A stretch of DNA of 64,000 bases from the NCBI GenBank assembly GCA_020746875.1, contig JAGTJL010000005.1:2852001-2916000 (forward strand), in the 5' to 3' direction. Below are positions 36,303-47,760 of this stretch, piece by piece. How positions within the stretch are numbered: the first letter of the stretch is position 1; every line of letters starts with the position of its first letter. The notes under the pieces are model-generated. The model had not been told where the DNA came from and ran no database searches. It was given only the letters and a program-made list of their open reading frames with translations. Position numbers and translations under genes: made by a program. This DNA is from Rhexocercosporidium sp. MPI-PUGE-AT-0058 (Eukaryota > Ascomycota > Leotiomycetes > Helotiales).

Positions 36303-39300
36303 CAGCTAAAGATAACTTATAATCCCGGCTTACTAATCATAAAGCGTATCGCTATTAGCTTAGCGGCTATAATAAAAGATATATTAAATAATAAAGTCTA
36401 AGAAATTACCGGATTCTTATTTAAGTTTAATTTAATTAGAAGTTTAAGCGCTAAAAGCTCTAAAAAACTAATTACGTTAATAAAGTCTAAATCTAAAGTT
36501 ATTATAAAGCGAACTTGTAATCCCAGATTAAGACTTATGCTTTTTATTTTTTTTAAAAGAAGAACGTTAACTTCGACTGCCGAAATTAAAAAGGTCTTTA
36601 ATACTTTTAAATCGGATAAAAAACGATTCTTAATAAGTATAAGAAATAAAAATATTAAATAAGCCTTAAAAGTAAGAGATAATAATTTCGTTAATTAATA
36701 TAATATAATTATTAAATATTTAATAAAAGAGAAAAAGTTTAATAAGGAGGAATATAATTAGAGTAATAAGAATTTCTACGACCGAGTCTAAAATATAATA
36801 AATAAAAGAGATAAGCGGTTTAAAAATAAAAAGAAACTTAATTGTTTATTTATCTTTAATCGAATAAAGATGTTTCGAAAATATTATATAAAAATAATAA
36901 GTGAAAATAAAGCCCGAGGGTAACTTATTACGTTAATAGAAAAAGTTAAGCCGTTTCCTTTAATAATTAAAGCCTTAAATAAGTTTATTTTTAATAAAGC
37001 TTAATTAAAGCGAATCGAAAGAGGAAGCGCGCTAAAAGGTCGGAAGAATACTAAGCTTTCGCCTAGTACTATTAATTAATATTAAATAATGTAAAAGGAT
37101 AACGTAAACTTCCTTAAGAAAATCTAAATTTTTTTATTAAATAAAGCCTTCGTTAAGATTAAATTTAAAGTTTCTTATTATAAGTTCTTTATTTTTATAA
37201 ATAAAAATAAAATTATATTATTAAGAGACTTTTTAAATAAAAGCGAGACGTATATCTTTATAATTATTAAGTAAAAAGTTATTCTTAAAAAAATAAAGTA
37301 ATCAATCGTAATTCTTAATCTCGAATTAAAAGTCGCCGCCTTTCAAGTAATTAATCTGGCGTCTCCGACCCCGGATTTTAAATTAAAAACTAAAGCTCTT
37401 AAAGCAATCGAACGATTAACCGCGACTCCTAATCTTAAATTAAAAGTTAATAAAATTATAAATTTAGCTCCGCTTTTTATAGTTTTTATAACCCCTTTCT
37501 TTAAACTTTTAATTAATCTTTCCGAGCCTTATAAGCCGATCGAAGTCCTTTTAACCGATAATCTTAACTTAAAAGTCGAAGAACCCGTGATTTTAAATCC
37601 TTTAGAGGATTTTATATTAAATCTTATACTAAAGTCTAATTAATAAAAGGAAACTCGGGTTTTTATATTAATTAAATCCTTAAAAGAAGTTATAAAAAAG
37701 CTAACTTTAATTCCTTTTATAAATTAATTCCCCGACCTAGCCCCGCTTAATATTATTAGCTTTAGTTCGCTAGCTAAACTTCCTCCGAAATAGTTAAGTA
37801 ATTAGCTTACTTATATAATCTTTAATTTTCTTAAGGAATTATAAGACTTTATTATTAAATATATAAACGCTAAACGAAGTCGACTTCGGAAGGATGCTTT
37901 TAAGGCAGGAGTTAAGCTAATAAAAGAGGATTTACTGGCTGCGGCGATAAACCGTATCTAGCGTTATATTTTAAAACTTCGTGCGCTTCTTAAAGCCGAA
38001 TTTGACTTTATTTATATTATAAGTATTATAAAGCCAGCCAAAGGTATTATTAAAAGAACTTATAATCTTAGATTAAGGGTCGCCGTTAGGGTTTTCTTAA
38101 AAGAAAAATATAATATATTTAATATTAAATTAAATATTAAAAGCTATTATTATAAGATTTTAAAACTAATTAAAATCATCTTGAAATTCGGAGACCTATT
38201 TGAAATAAATTTATTATTAGCGATTCGCTTGCGATTCGCAAAGTATTTCATTATAAAACGAATTGATATATGAAAAAGAAAGGAAAGAAAGACAATATAC
38301 GCGTTTTATATCCGATACTTTATAGATTATTATAATATATTATAAAAGGAATTAAAAGTTATAAAAGTTTAAAAAAACATTTAATAATTTAGAAATTATA
38401 AAGAAGACCCGGAAACCTTTTACTTTAATCCTAGCTTTATTAAAATATTTAAGAAGTCTAAAGATATAGAAAATATAAAGCATAAAATATAATTAAGCTA
38501 TTCGAATTTTAAATTAACTGCAAAAGCTTTAATATAAGCTTTAAATCTAAAATAAATTAAAGACCTTTGAGAGTAATACTTAATATTAAAAGCTCTTAAT
38601 ATACTCGAGAAGTCTGGTTACTCCGTCCTAGACTTCCCGCTTAATGCTAAGTATGTCTTTTCTTTTAGTTTTAAAAAAGCTAAGCTTATTAGCTTTTTTA
38701 AATTAGAATTCGAAATATATTAGTTTTATTATTAAGATATAAATAAGACTAATCCGTTAATTGTTTTTATATATAATATAATTTATAATATTTCTTAATA
38801 ATATTTTCGCTAAGATTACGGATTATATTTTATTATTTTAATAAGTCGAAAAGATAATAATCTTAGACTTATTACTTATCTTAAAGTTCTGATTTATCCC
38901 GGAATCGAAGCTTATAACGTAATTAACTTTATAAAAGCTAATATCGAAAACGACTAAAAAGCTAAATCTATTCGTAATCCCGGATTAAGAGTTATATTAA
39001 TAGCTTTACGAATTCTTAATTATTATTTTATTCCGATTAGCCAGGCACTTATTAAATATATTTCCGGTTACTTTATTTCTTATTTATATATTAATATTAT
39101 TATTAATAAAAAGTCGAATAAGCGTTTTTATATTATTAACTTAAAAAAGAAAAGCGCGATTTTAAAATACGCTTAATACGCTTAAACTAAGGACTTTTTA
39201 TTTAAATTACTCGGAAATAATATATTTTTATTTTCGCTTTTAACGAGATAAGGGTTTGTTTTACGCTTAGTTATTAAAATAAAACGAAAAGACGTTATAG

Positions 39301-40555
39301 GCTTTATCGTATTTTCTAATAATTATATTATAATTGTAAACGAATATAGTTTAAAAAATAAAGTCTTAATAAATGAGCTTATATTATCTGTCCTCCGATT
39401 ATAGCATCCCCCGGTCCTTTAATGGGAAGTAAAATTAGAGACTTACGTATTATTCTTGACTGCAGTTTTTATAATAAGGCTAAGCCTGTTATTTAATGCC
39501 CTTATAAGACGACTACCTTAAATTAACTCCTCTATTATTAAAGAAGTCCGCCACTTCTTTAATCTTAAAAGAAAAGAATTATTTATATATTTTTAAAAGT
39601 ATAAGTTTTTTTAATATATTATTATATATAAAGCTTAAATTTAAATTTAAGAACGAGAAGAGTAATTATATAAAAAAAAGTCTTAAGTACTTTAAATTAA
39701 AGAGATTAAACTTATTAAGGCTAATAATATCGTTGATTTTATAGTTTTAAAAGAGTTAAGTAAGGCAAGTTATAACGTTAAGATAAAGGAACTCTTAAGA
39801 CAGTCGAAGTCGGAAGATGTTCTAAATTAAGATTTAAAAAGTAAAGTTATAATTAATTTAATTTTTAATCTCGGATTATAAGTCGCCGTGAGCGAAAGAG
39901 TATTTATATTAACGCTTAACGTAGGTCTTTAAGTAGATTTAAAGCGAACTTTTAATCTCGTAAATAAAAATAAGTAAGAAACTGTAATTATAACCTTTAA
40001 TCTTGGCTTAAGAGTTGCGGCTTTTAAGATTTAGTACGTTATTTTTAAAAAACTAATTATAATAAAGGAAGTTATAAGATTAAGTTCAAGAGTTATAAGC
40101 TTTAACGAAATCGACTTAAAAGATAAAGCTTAAAGAGAGGCTTAAAGAGTAAAGAACGATAAGCTCATAAATCGATTAATAATAGAGAATACTGCCGCGA
40201 CTTATAAAGCACTAACCGGTAGACCCTTAAGCCTCTTTAATAAGCTAAAAATTAAGCTTAATCTTAAGGTCAGTAATCTAGGACTTAAAAGACTAATAAT
40301 ACCCCTCTAGAAACTACTTATTCCTATTATTAAGCTTTAGCTATTAAAAGATATTTTTTACAAGAATAACGGTAAATTATAAAAAAGTAAATTAAAAAAA
40401 GTTAATTACGTTTTACTTATTCTAAAGGAAGACTTAAACGGAGATAAGTCCTTTACTCTTAAGGCAAAAAATAAGCGTAATACCGGAGTAACTTTAGCCC
40501 GAGTTATAAAAAAAAGCAAAAAGCACCCTTAAGCCCGGATTACAAGTCGATATAT
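36303..40555 (+). pseudogene. long decayed ORF of unknown function with repeated NPGL-type motif (element B, 3' of integrase)
   Basis: Reading codons that start at 36303 stays in one frame for about 4.2 kb. It is interrupted only by stops of the kind RIP produces (mostly TAA and TAG where CAA or CAG is plausible). Within it a motif N-P-G-L-[R/K]-V recurs, often drifted to N-L-x-L. The Asn codon lies at 36321, 36519, 37317, 37431, 37560, 38064, 38976, 39867, 39954, 39999 and 40275, all in the same frame. The DNA of each copy is a near-palindrome. Other segments include KDVIGFIVFSNNYIIIVNEY near 39290. I recognise no retroviral-type domain (not gag, RT, RNase H, integrase or chromodomain). It could be an extra ORF of this element or a captured gene. 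Confidence 0.6.
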
Positions 40556-40756
40556 ATTATTAATTAGTTAAACCTTTTTCTTTTATTTATTTTAATATAA
40601 ATTAAAAAAGATATTAAAATAAAAAAGTCTAGCGTTATCTTTTTTTTATTTTAAAAAAATATCTTTTTTTTCTTCTTTTTTTTCTTCTTTTAATAAGCCG
40701 AGCTATAAATAGGCGGAAGTAATCGGAGGCGATTACTTATTGTGGTTAAGGACGGA

Positions 40757-40968
40757 TATAAAGTAGCGATTCTAGTTAAGAAATAATACTTAAGGCGTTA
40801 TTTAAAAAATTAAGTATATAACCTTTAAAGATTTATATAAAAGGCTTTTCCTTTATATAAAATTAAAAGAATTAAATACTTTTCCACTTTAAATCTTAAC
40901 CCTTAGAATTACTAGGCTCTTTGCCTGGTACCTTGCGCCGTGCTTCTTTATTTATTATAGCCTTCACA
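40757..40968. repeat. element B LTR, right (3') copy
   Basis: 212-bp counterpart of 30882-31097, ending TTCACA followed by the TTAT target duplication. Confidence 0.85.
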
Positions 40969-40972
40969 TTAT

Positions 40973-43900
40973 AATACTCTTTAAGGCTATAAAGTCGCTT
41001 TTTGTAATAAGGACTTTTAATTAAACGGTAGCATTATAAGACATATAACTGACTTCTGCGCCGGAATCAAGAGTGGCTCGGATATTATTAAGTCTCGTCC
41101 TCTTAAGTATAGTAATCATATACTTCGGCGTTAGAGAGTATTACTTATGACTTAGTCCTTAAAGTGTGTCGACTAAGTAAACTTTAGCGGTTAATAATAA
41201 GTTAACTTTAAGTTCCCTTTTTAAAACTATTACTTTTTAAAGCGTTATTAAAATAGCGATTAAAATTATGAGTATTAAGTTAAAGAAAGGAATTAAGCTT
41301 AATAATAGCCAAAAAATTAATTATTAAATTAGCATTTCTTATATTAAAAAGACTTAATACTTTTATTTCCTTTATTAAACTTGGAGCTTATATATAAGTC
41401 TAGCTCGGGATATAATAAAGTAAGTAATAACTTGTTATTCTTATTTAAGGAAAATACGTTTAAGCTATCGCGAAGCTCGTAGTCCTCTTAATATGGAATT
41501 TAAAATATTAGCTTAAAATAATAAAGAACGTTGAAATATAATATTATTCCTTTTTTAATTATAATTCTAAAAAGCTTTTATATACTTTATAATCTTAATA
41601 CTAACAATAGCAATTTAGTCTTAAATCTCTTAATTAATAGTCTTTAATTAACTTATCTTTAATAAGTCGATTAAAATAAGGATTTCTTTTAAAGTTAAGT
41701 TTTTAAAAAGCTCTTTTTAAGTAAGAAGCTTATTTAGCGTATTATTTAACGTGTAATTATTCCGCGACAGCGCCTAATATACATAAGGTCGGCCTAAAAT
41801 CGCCTTAACGGTAATAAGTAAGTTACTTTTAGCGCGTTTTTAAATAATCCTTATAAAAAATAATTTAGCAGTAATCGGTCCTTTTCGACTTACGGTTAGA
41901 GTAGCTTTTTTTTAATTTCTTAAAAATAATATTATTATTATTATTCCTTGCGATAATCCAAATAAGTTTTGCCTTAAATACTTTAGCTAAAAGGTCTACG
42001 TTTATAAGCTCTTAAAATCTAACGGTATTTTTAACTTCTTCGTGAACTTTTAATTTTCTATAATTAATTTAAGCTTTAAGGCGTTCTTAAAATAAAGTTC
42101 CGGTTATATATAATTCGGCTCTTATTATTGCTTTAAAAGTAGCGGTATTTTATTATTTTATTTTCATAAGTATTATTTTAAAGCTATTATTTATTCCTTT
42201 TAAATCGAAAGTAATAAATACGTTTTAAACGTTAATTAGTCTTATTATATTAAAGAGTCGAATAATAAGGATATTTAAATAATCCTAGGGTTCTTAATTT
42301 ACTTTTAATATTAATCTTTTTAAGGCTGACTTCGGCATAATATTTTATTAAGTAAAAAGGGCTTCTTAAGCGTCCCGGAGCTTCCTTTAAACTACTTTTT
42401 CTTTTTGCTTTAAATTTAAGTCTCTTTTTATATTAATTATTTATAAAATAAAGACTTCTCTTTTTAGTTTATTTTAAGGAAATTAAACCGCTTAAGCTTT
42501 TATTCCTTCTTTTTAAGAGCTTATATAAATATAATTATTTTTATTTTTATAAATAATTCCTAAATTAAATCACTTCTTAAACTCGTGACATTAATTTTAA
42601 TACTTGTGGAATCCTTAAAGTCTAATACTTAAAATCGGCCTATTAAAGCAAAAGAAGCATCCGGTGCTTATATCGTCCTTTATATTAAAACGTCGATTAT
42701 ATTTAAAGCTTACTTTAGAATCTTAATAAAATACCTTAACTTCTTTAGGATATGCGATCGACTCGTAAGTAAACAAAGCTTTAACTTCGGCTATTAACTT
42801 TAAATTCTTTTTTTTTCTTTATAATAGCGTATAAAATACGTAAGTTATTTAATCTTTCCGTAATTATATTAATATTCCGTTTTATAGCTTAATTAATATC
42901 GTAAGTCAGCTTCTTAATAATAAGAATAACTTCTTCTTAAATATACTTTTCTTAATTTAGTTTAAGACGAAGCACCGAACTCTTTTTAAAGACGTCGTCG
43001 ATTTCCCGAGCTAAAAAATTATCCTTATACTTTATAAGCTTAAGGCGAGCTATAAGGTTAAGCCCCCCGAATTATACCGTTAAAAAGGGAGTTTTATTAT
43101 TACTCGACTCGAGTCGAAGACGGTCGGCTTAAGTAATTTGTATAAATAATACTTCCTTTTTAATTAAAGTATCGATTTCCCGCTTAACTCGGAGTAAGCC
43201 TTTTATTTTAACGTATATTTTATTAAAAAATTATATATTTTCTGTATTAAAAGTATTATTATCTTTTATAAAAGTTCCGGCCTTCTGCCTTAAGTGCTTA
43301 AATAAAGCCGTTAAAAACTTTATAATTATTTGCCGCTCCATAATAATTTTCTTTTACATATAAGCTCGACTAACTTCTTTAAAAGTTTAAAAAAATTATT
43401 AAGATTAAGATTTAAAAGCATTTTTTATAATATATTTAAAATTATTAAATATCTTCTTTAAGTTTTAAAGAATATAACGATATTACTTAAGGTCGAACGT
43501 TTAGTATTCTCTTATAACTTCCTTAATTAACTCTTAATAAGTGCTATTAAAGAAGTCGAGGAACTACTTAATGTTTTAGCTTACTTCGAGAGTGTAATAG
43601 TCTACGACGTATTATTTCTTTTCGGCGTTATTTGTAATGCCTCGAGCCGTAAAGAGCTGTTTTAAAGTCTTAAAGAACTTAATAATATTATTTTCGTTAA
43701 AGTATAAGTAGCTAAAGGTACTTAGGGTTAGTATGGCTTAAGCTATTACGAAATAAAAAGGTCTTTTAATAGAATCCATAATAAGTCGTGCGGCCTGAAA
43801 CATAAATTATTAAGACGTTATATTATTAAAAGTAAGTTTATAATAATAATTATTTAAAGCCTCGTTTATTCTGTATAATATAAAAGTTTTAGTAAGTTTA

Positions 43901-45350
43901 TATTATTTTAGCGCAGGTCGTATTAATTAAAAAGCCTAAGCAGAAGTGGCTTGAGTTTAAAGTAATATTATATAGCTTATATTAACGGGGTTAAGTCCTC
44001 CTTACTTTAAAAGCGAATATAATATAGATTAAAGGTATATAAGCTGAGTAAGTATTATATAAGCCGGTAGAGCTTGAGAGGCGGCCTAAGCTCTTATATT
44101 AGAGCTTTTTAAATAGCCACTGCCCTAGTTATAATTAAACATATTTTATTATAAATTATTATCGCCGCCTTTATTTCTTTTCTTTTTCTTATTAATAATT
44201 AAAGTATTATCTATAGGTATTCCCGGTAGTTGCAATAAGGTAGAGCTAATAATTCCAGTAATATTAAACTCTATTAAAGGTCTAATAAGCACAAAAGTAA
44301 AAAAGCTTATAAAGCTTGTAAAGCCAGTCTTAATAATAAAATAGTCTATAGTCGGGGTCGTAGAACTTCTTCGGGTTATAGAAAAGTTATTAATAAGTCG
44401 TTTAGGCTCTTTGCCCTTTAAGTTGCCGCTAAAAGCGTTATTTTTAATATTATTTTTAAATATAATTAATTTTTCTTAATAAAATTAATAATTTATTAAA
44501 AAGTAAATGCGCTTAATATTACTAATAAAAGAATAAAAGATATAATATATTATATTAAAGAAGGAAGAATATACGAGCTCGAGAAAACAAAAGAAATATA
44601 TAAGTAAAATATTAAGTTAAAGAGCTTATAGCTTTAAGCTCCTCCCGGGGTAATAGAGCCCGAAAGACGCCGAAGTTTAAGTCTTTTGTCTTTATAATAA
44701 ACGAACGTATAAACTTAAATAAAGTAAACGAATTTCGCTAAATATAAAAGCTTTATTATTATTAAAGTTAATTTCGGCGTAAAATAACTTAAGATTGAAA
44801 TTAATTAAAAAAGCATAAGGTAAAACCTTATATATTTTTTTATTAAGCTTTATCTCGCCAGCTTAAAGTAAGTCTTTAATAGAAAAGAAAAGGAAAAAAG
44901 TAATAAATACGCTTATTAAAAGTATAATTAGCGTTAAAATTTACTGAATTTATTTTAAATAATTTACTTTTCGTTTCTAAAGTATTAAATATACTTTAAT
45001 ATCGATTAAGGCGTTTTTAATAACGTAATCCAGTTATTTTTAATCTGATTTTTTTTAGTATTAATATTCCACGTGTTAAAGCTAGCATTTCTAGTAATCT
45101 AAGTACTCTTATATTAAAAGTAAATAGTTTCTTTTTAGATTTTCTGTGCTTCTCGTTAAGTTATAAGAGACTATTAAAGTGTCGTATTTAATTTTATTCT
45201 GAAGGCTAGGAGATTTCTAAGTAAATAAGTCTATACTAGTTCGAGCACTTATTGGTTTCGGTCCTTATAATTAGTATAAGGGGCCTTTAGGCTTTTCTAC
45301 GTACCTCACTCTAGCTTTTCTACTTGCTCCTTACGTCGGTCTCTAAAATA
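40973..45350 (-). pseudogene. 5' (gag-side) part of element A, heavily decayed
   Basis: This lies between element A's 5' LTR (right end) and the element B insertion. A minus-strand frame around 44390-44170 reads NPKKFYDPDYRLFYY and, further on, YLIATTGNTYR, which could be gag-type coding. Otherwise the frames are destroyed. The assignment rests mainly on position. Confidence 0.4.
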
Positions 45351-45631
45351 TATGAAAGGGAAAACACTAAATATATAATAAAAGGATAATAAAGTAAATG
45401 CCGGAGGGTAACCGTAGGAAATACCCATTTGACAAGTACTTGAAATATTACGTATTTAGAATATATAATCTATTAAAGAAGGAGAGAAGTATAGTTTGAA
45501 TAAGAAGGAAAAGTTATAATAATAAAAATCGTTATTATTATTAAAAGATGTTACCCTAGAAGCTATCTTAAATATAGCAAGGTGCAGCTCAATCACGTGA
45601 CAAATGGGCCTCTGAGGTCAACCCCACCACA
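45351..45631. repeat. element A LTR, right copy (5' LTR of the minus-strand element)
   Basis: 281-bp counterpart of 22959-23239, ending in CCACCACA, followed by ATAT. It is less RIP-mutated than the left copy over its second half. Confidence 0.88.
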
Positions 45632-46951
45632 ATATTTATTATATTCTTTAAGCTTTATGCCTTACGCGTAGTTTCGGATACTTATTAATAAATATATCGC
45701 TCGTTTTACGGAATCTAATCGCTAGACTCGGGTCTTATTATATATTAGCGGATATAATTATTATCCGTCTCGCTTTACTTATTATTTTCCTTACCGCTAT
45801 TACTCTTAATTTGATTATTAATATAATTAGCGTTAAGCTCGTTTATTATTATATAATAGTAAGTAGCGCTGATTTGGACTTCTTTTAATAAGAAAAGAAG
45901 AAATACGCCGGTAAACTCGTACGCTTTTCGTCTAATAAAGTTAATTTATTTCTTTTTAGCTTCTTTCTTATAATATAAACTTATTATATATCCTGGAAAA
46001 TCATATTCGGCCGCTTATTTATAACTTCCTTCGATAATCTCGTTTATTATACTTTACTTTTTCTTTTCTTATAAATAATATCGCACTCTACAGGATCCGA
46101 TTATTAATTATCTTTAAGATTGCTTTACTATCGGCGCTTCTCGTTTTATCGGTAGCTAGACTGCTTCTAGCCTCTTTTTACGTACGTTTACTATTCGCGT
46201 TTAAATTCGTATAAATAGTTATCGATTTTAATTGTTAATTCGATAAGAATAAGAATATCTTTTACTTAAAAATCGATCTTAATAAGCTTTAGTCGAATAT
46301 AATTCTTAAGTCTTCGTCGGTAACAATTAATAAATAATTAAGTATTCTAGCCAGTCTTATTAGCGTGCTTTTGGAATTCCGTAGCATAAGCTATTATATT
46401 ATTAATTTACTTTAAGTTATATAAGTAAGTTTCTATTATTTTAATTTTATTAATATCGCCGAATATTCGTCGAATCTCTTTCTTAAATCCTCTTTAAGTT
46501 TTAAATATAATTTATATAATAAGTATAACCTTATAAATAGCTTCGTATTCGAAGTAATCCTTAAGAAATAGCTCGATCTATTGTATAGCCTCGCTTTTAA
46601 GGTACGATACCGTTTAAAAAGCGTAGCTTTCGTCGGTAAAGAATTTATTATTATTAAAATACTAATAAAGTTTTACTTAAAGAATAAAAGTCTTTAAGTC
46701 CTTTCGGTTTTTTTAAAAGGTATTAAAAAGCTTAATTTTTAAAGTTTCCTTAAATTTATGCGTAAGATTATTTTAAGCATTGGGCATATCTTTATTTTTG
46801 TCGTCGGTAACGTTACGTTCTTTTCTTTTAAGGATTAATAATAACGGCGGGCCGATAGTATTACCTCAGGAGCTAAATACTTAATCCTTAGTCGTGGGAG
46901 TCGATATAATATACGTGAGTCGGTATTTCGAATGAGAAAGTGCTTAAAGTA

Positions 46952-47683
46952 TTACGGTCTATATATTTACTCGGTATAAATATAGTAAGTTATACTAATC
47001 TTAATAATTAAAAAGTAAATATATTATATATAATAGAATAAATAATAATTAATATAATTAAGATATTATTTTCAGTTAAGTATGAAGCTCTTATTTAATA
47101 GTAAACGTGCCAGTCTTATATAAAACCTCTCGTGCTTCTTACGACCGCTAAAACCGCTAAACTTCTGGCAGTTTATTAATCTTAGCAGTCGTCACGTAAA
47201 AGAGTCGCGAAATCTATAAGCTTATCTGCCTTTTAGTTATTTACCGATAATAATAATTATATAATATATAATTTATGAAATCTTAAGTATTGGGGTCTTT
47301 TAAAATAATACTTCTAAGAATAATACTCTCTTAGTATCTTTCTCTTAAAACTCTTACTTTTTTAAGCTTATAATCCCGAATATTACGCTGTCCCGGGATC
47401 AAGTATTACGGGACGCGGGGTGTTCGTAACACAAATTTAAGTTTGACGTGGAGGAAATATACGAAAAACCCTGGAATCGAATGCCAGAGGGATAAGGTAT
47501 CACAGTCCGTGTATTTACTCGGTGTAAATACGGTGGGTTATATTTGATCTCAATAATCGAGATGTAAATATATTACGTATAATAAAAAATAATAACTAGT
47601 ATGAGTAAGATATTATTTTTAGTCAAGCATAAAGCTTTTATTTAATAATAAACGTATTGATCTTCTATAAAACTTTTATTTTC
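46952..47683. repeat. pair of direct repeats of about 180 bp (LTR-like), spacing about 550 bp
   Basis: 46952-47132 and 47499-47683 share TATTTACTCGGTxTAAATA, then AAGATATTATTTT, AGTxAAGxATxAAGCT and TTATTTAATAxTAAACGT. The second copy is the less mutated. The spacing suits a small non-autonomous LTR element (TRIM-like) or tandem solo LTRs. Confidence 0.55.
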
Positions 47684-47685
47684 TT

Positions 47686-47730
47686 TAAATCCCTTAAATC
47701 CCTTCATATTTTAAGGAATTTAAGGATTTA
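47686..47730. repeat. short hairpin
   Basis: The left arm TAAATCCCTTAAATCCCTT (47686-47704) can pair with AAGGAATTTAAGGATTTA (47713-47730), with a small loop and one or two mismatches. It sits at the right margin of the AT-rich island. Confidence 0.4.
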
Positions 47731-47760
47731 GAGATTTATTACGTGACTTTATAGCTCGTC

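Larger units (their letters stand above)
30882..40968 (+). mobile_element. element B: RIP-degraded Ty3/Gypsy-type LTR retrotransposon nested in element A
   Basis: Bounded by direct repeats 30882-31097 and 40757-40968, starting TGTAAAGTGG (TATAAAGTAG on the right) and ending TTTATA or TTCACA, with TTAT on both sides (30878-30881 and 40969-40972). Coding is on the plus strand, opposite to the surrounding element A. In order: gag-side sequence, aspartic protease (about 33.9 kb), integrase (34.1-35.4 kb) and a long unknown frame (36.3-40.55 kb). No reverse transcriptase was found, so an internal deletion is likely. Confidence 0.8.
22959..45631 (-). mobile_element. element A: RIP-degraded Ty3/Gypsy LTR retrotransposon, interrupted by element B
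   Basis: It is bounded by 281-bp direct repeats (22959-23239 and 45351-45631) that start TGTGG (RIP-changed to TATGA on the right) and end CTACA or CCACA. Flanking ATAT (22955-22958 and 45632-45635) is a probable target duplication. Pol runs on the minus strand: reverse transcriptase around 29400-29850, its thumb/connection region and RNase H below, integrase core at 27240-27760. Without the inserted element B it would be about 12.6 kb. Many in-frame stops replace Gln, Trp and Arg codons, so it is inactive. Confidence 0.82.
45636..47760. other. RIP-degraded AT-rich DNA, right flank of element A
   Basis: It probably continues the older repeat DNA left of element A. A plus-strand frame near 46262-46320 reads FYLKIDLNKL and, after a stop, SNIILKSSSVTINK, possibly gag-like, but it is too damaged to classify. 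A less mutated stretch lies at 47394-47480. Normal composition returns near 47760. Confidence 0.45.

Noticed and set aside
36232..40552. The palindromic repeats as a CRISPR-like array
   Set aside because: Spacing is irregular (tens of bases to over 900), the copies lie inside a coding frame, and the genome is eukaryotic.
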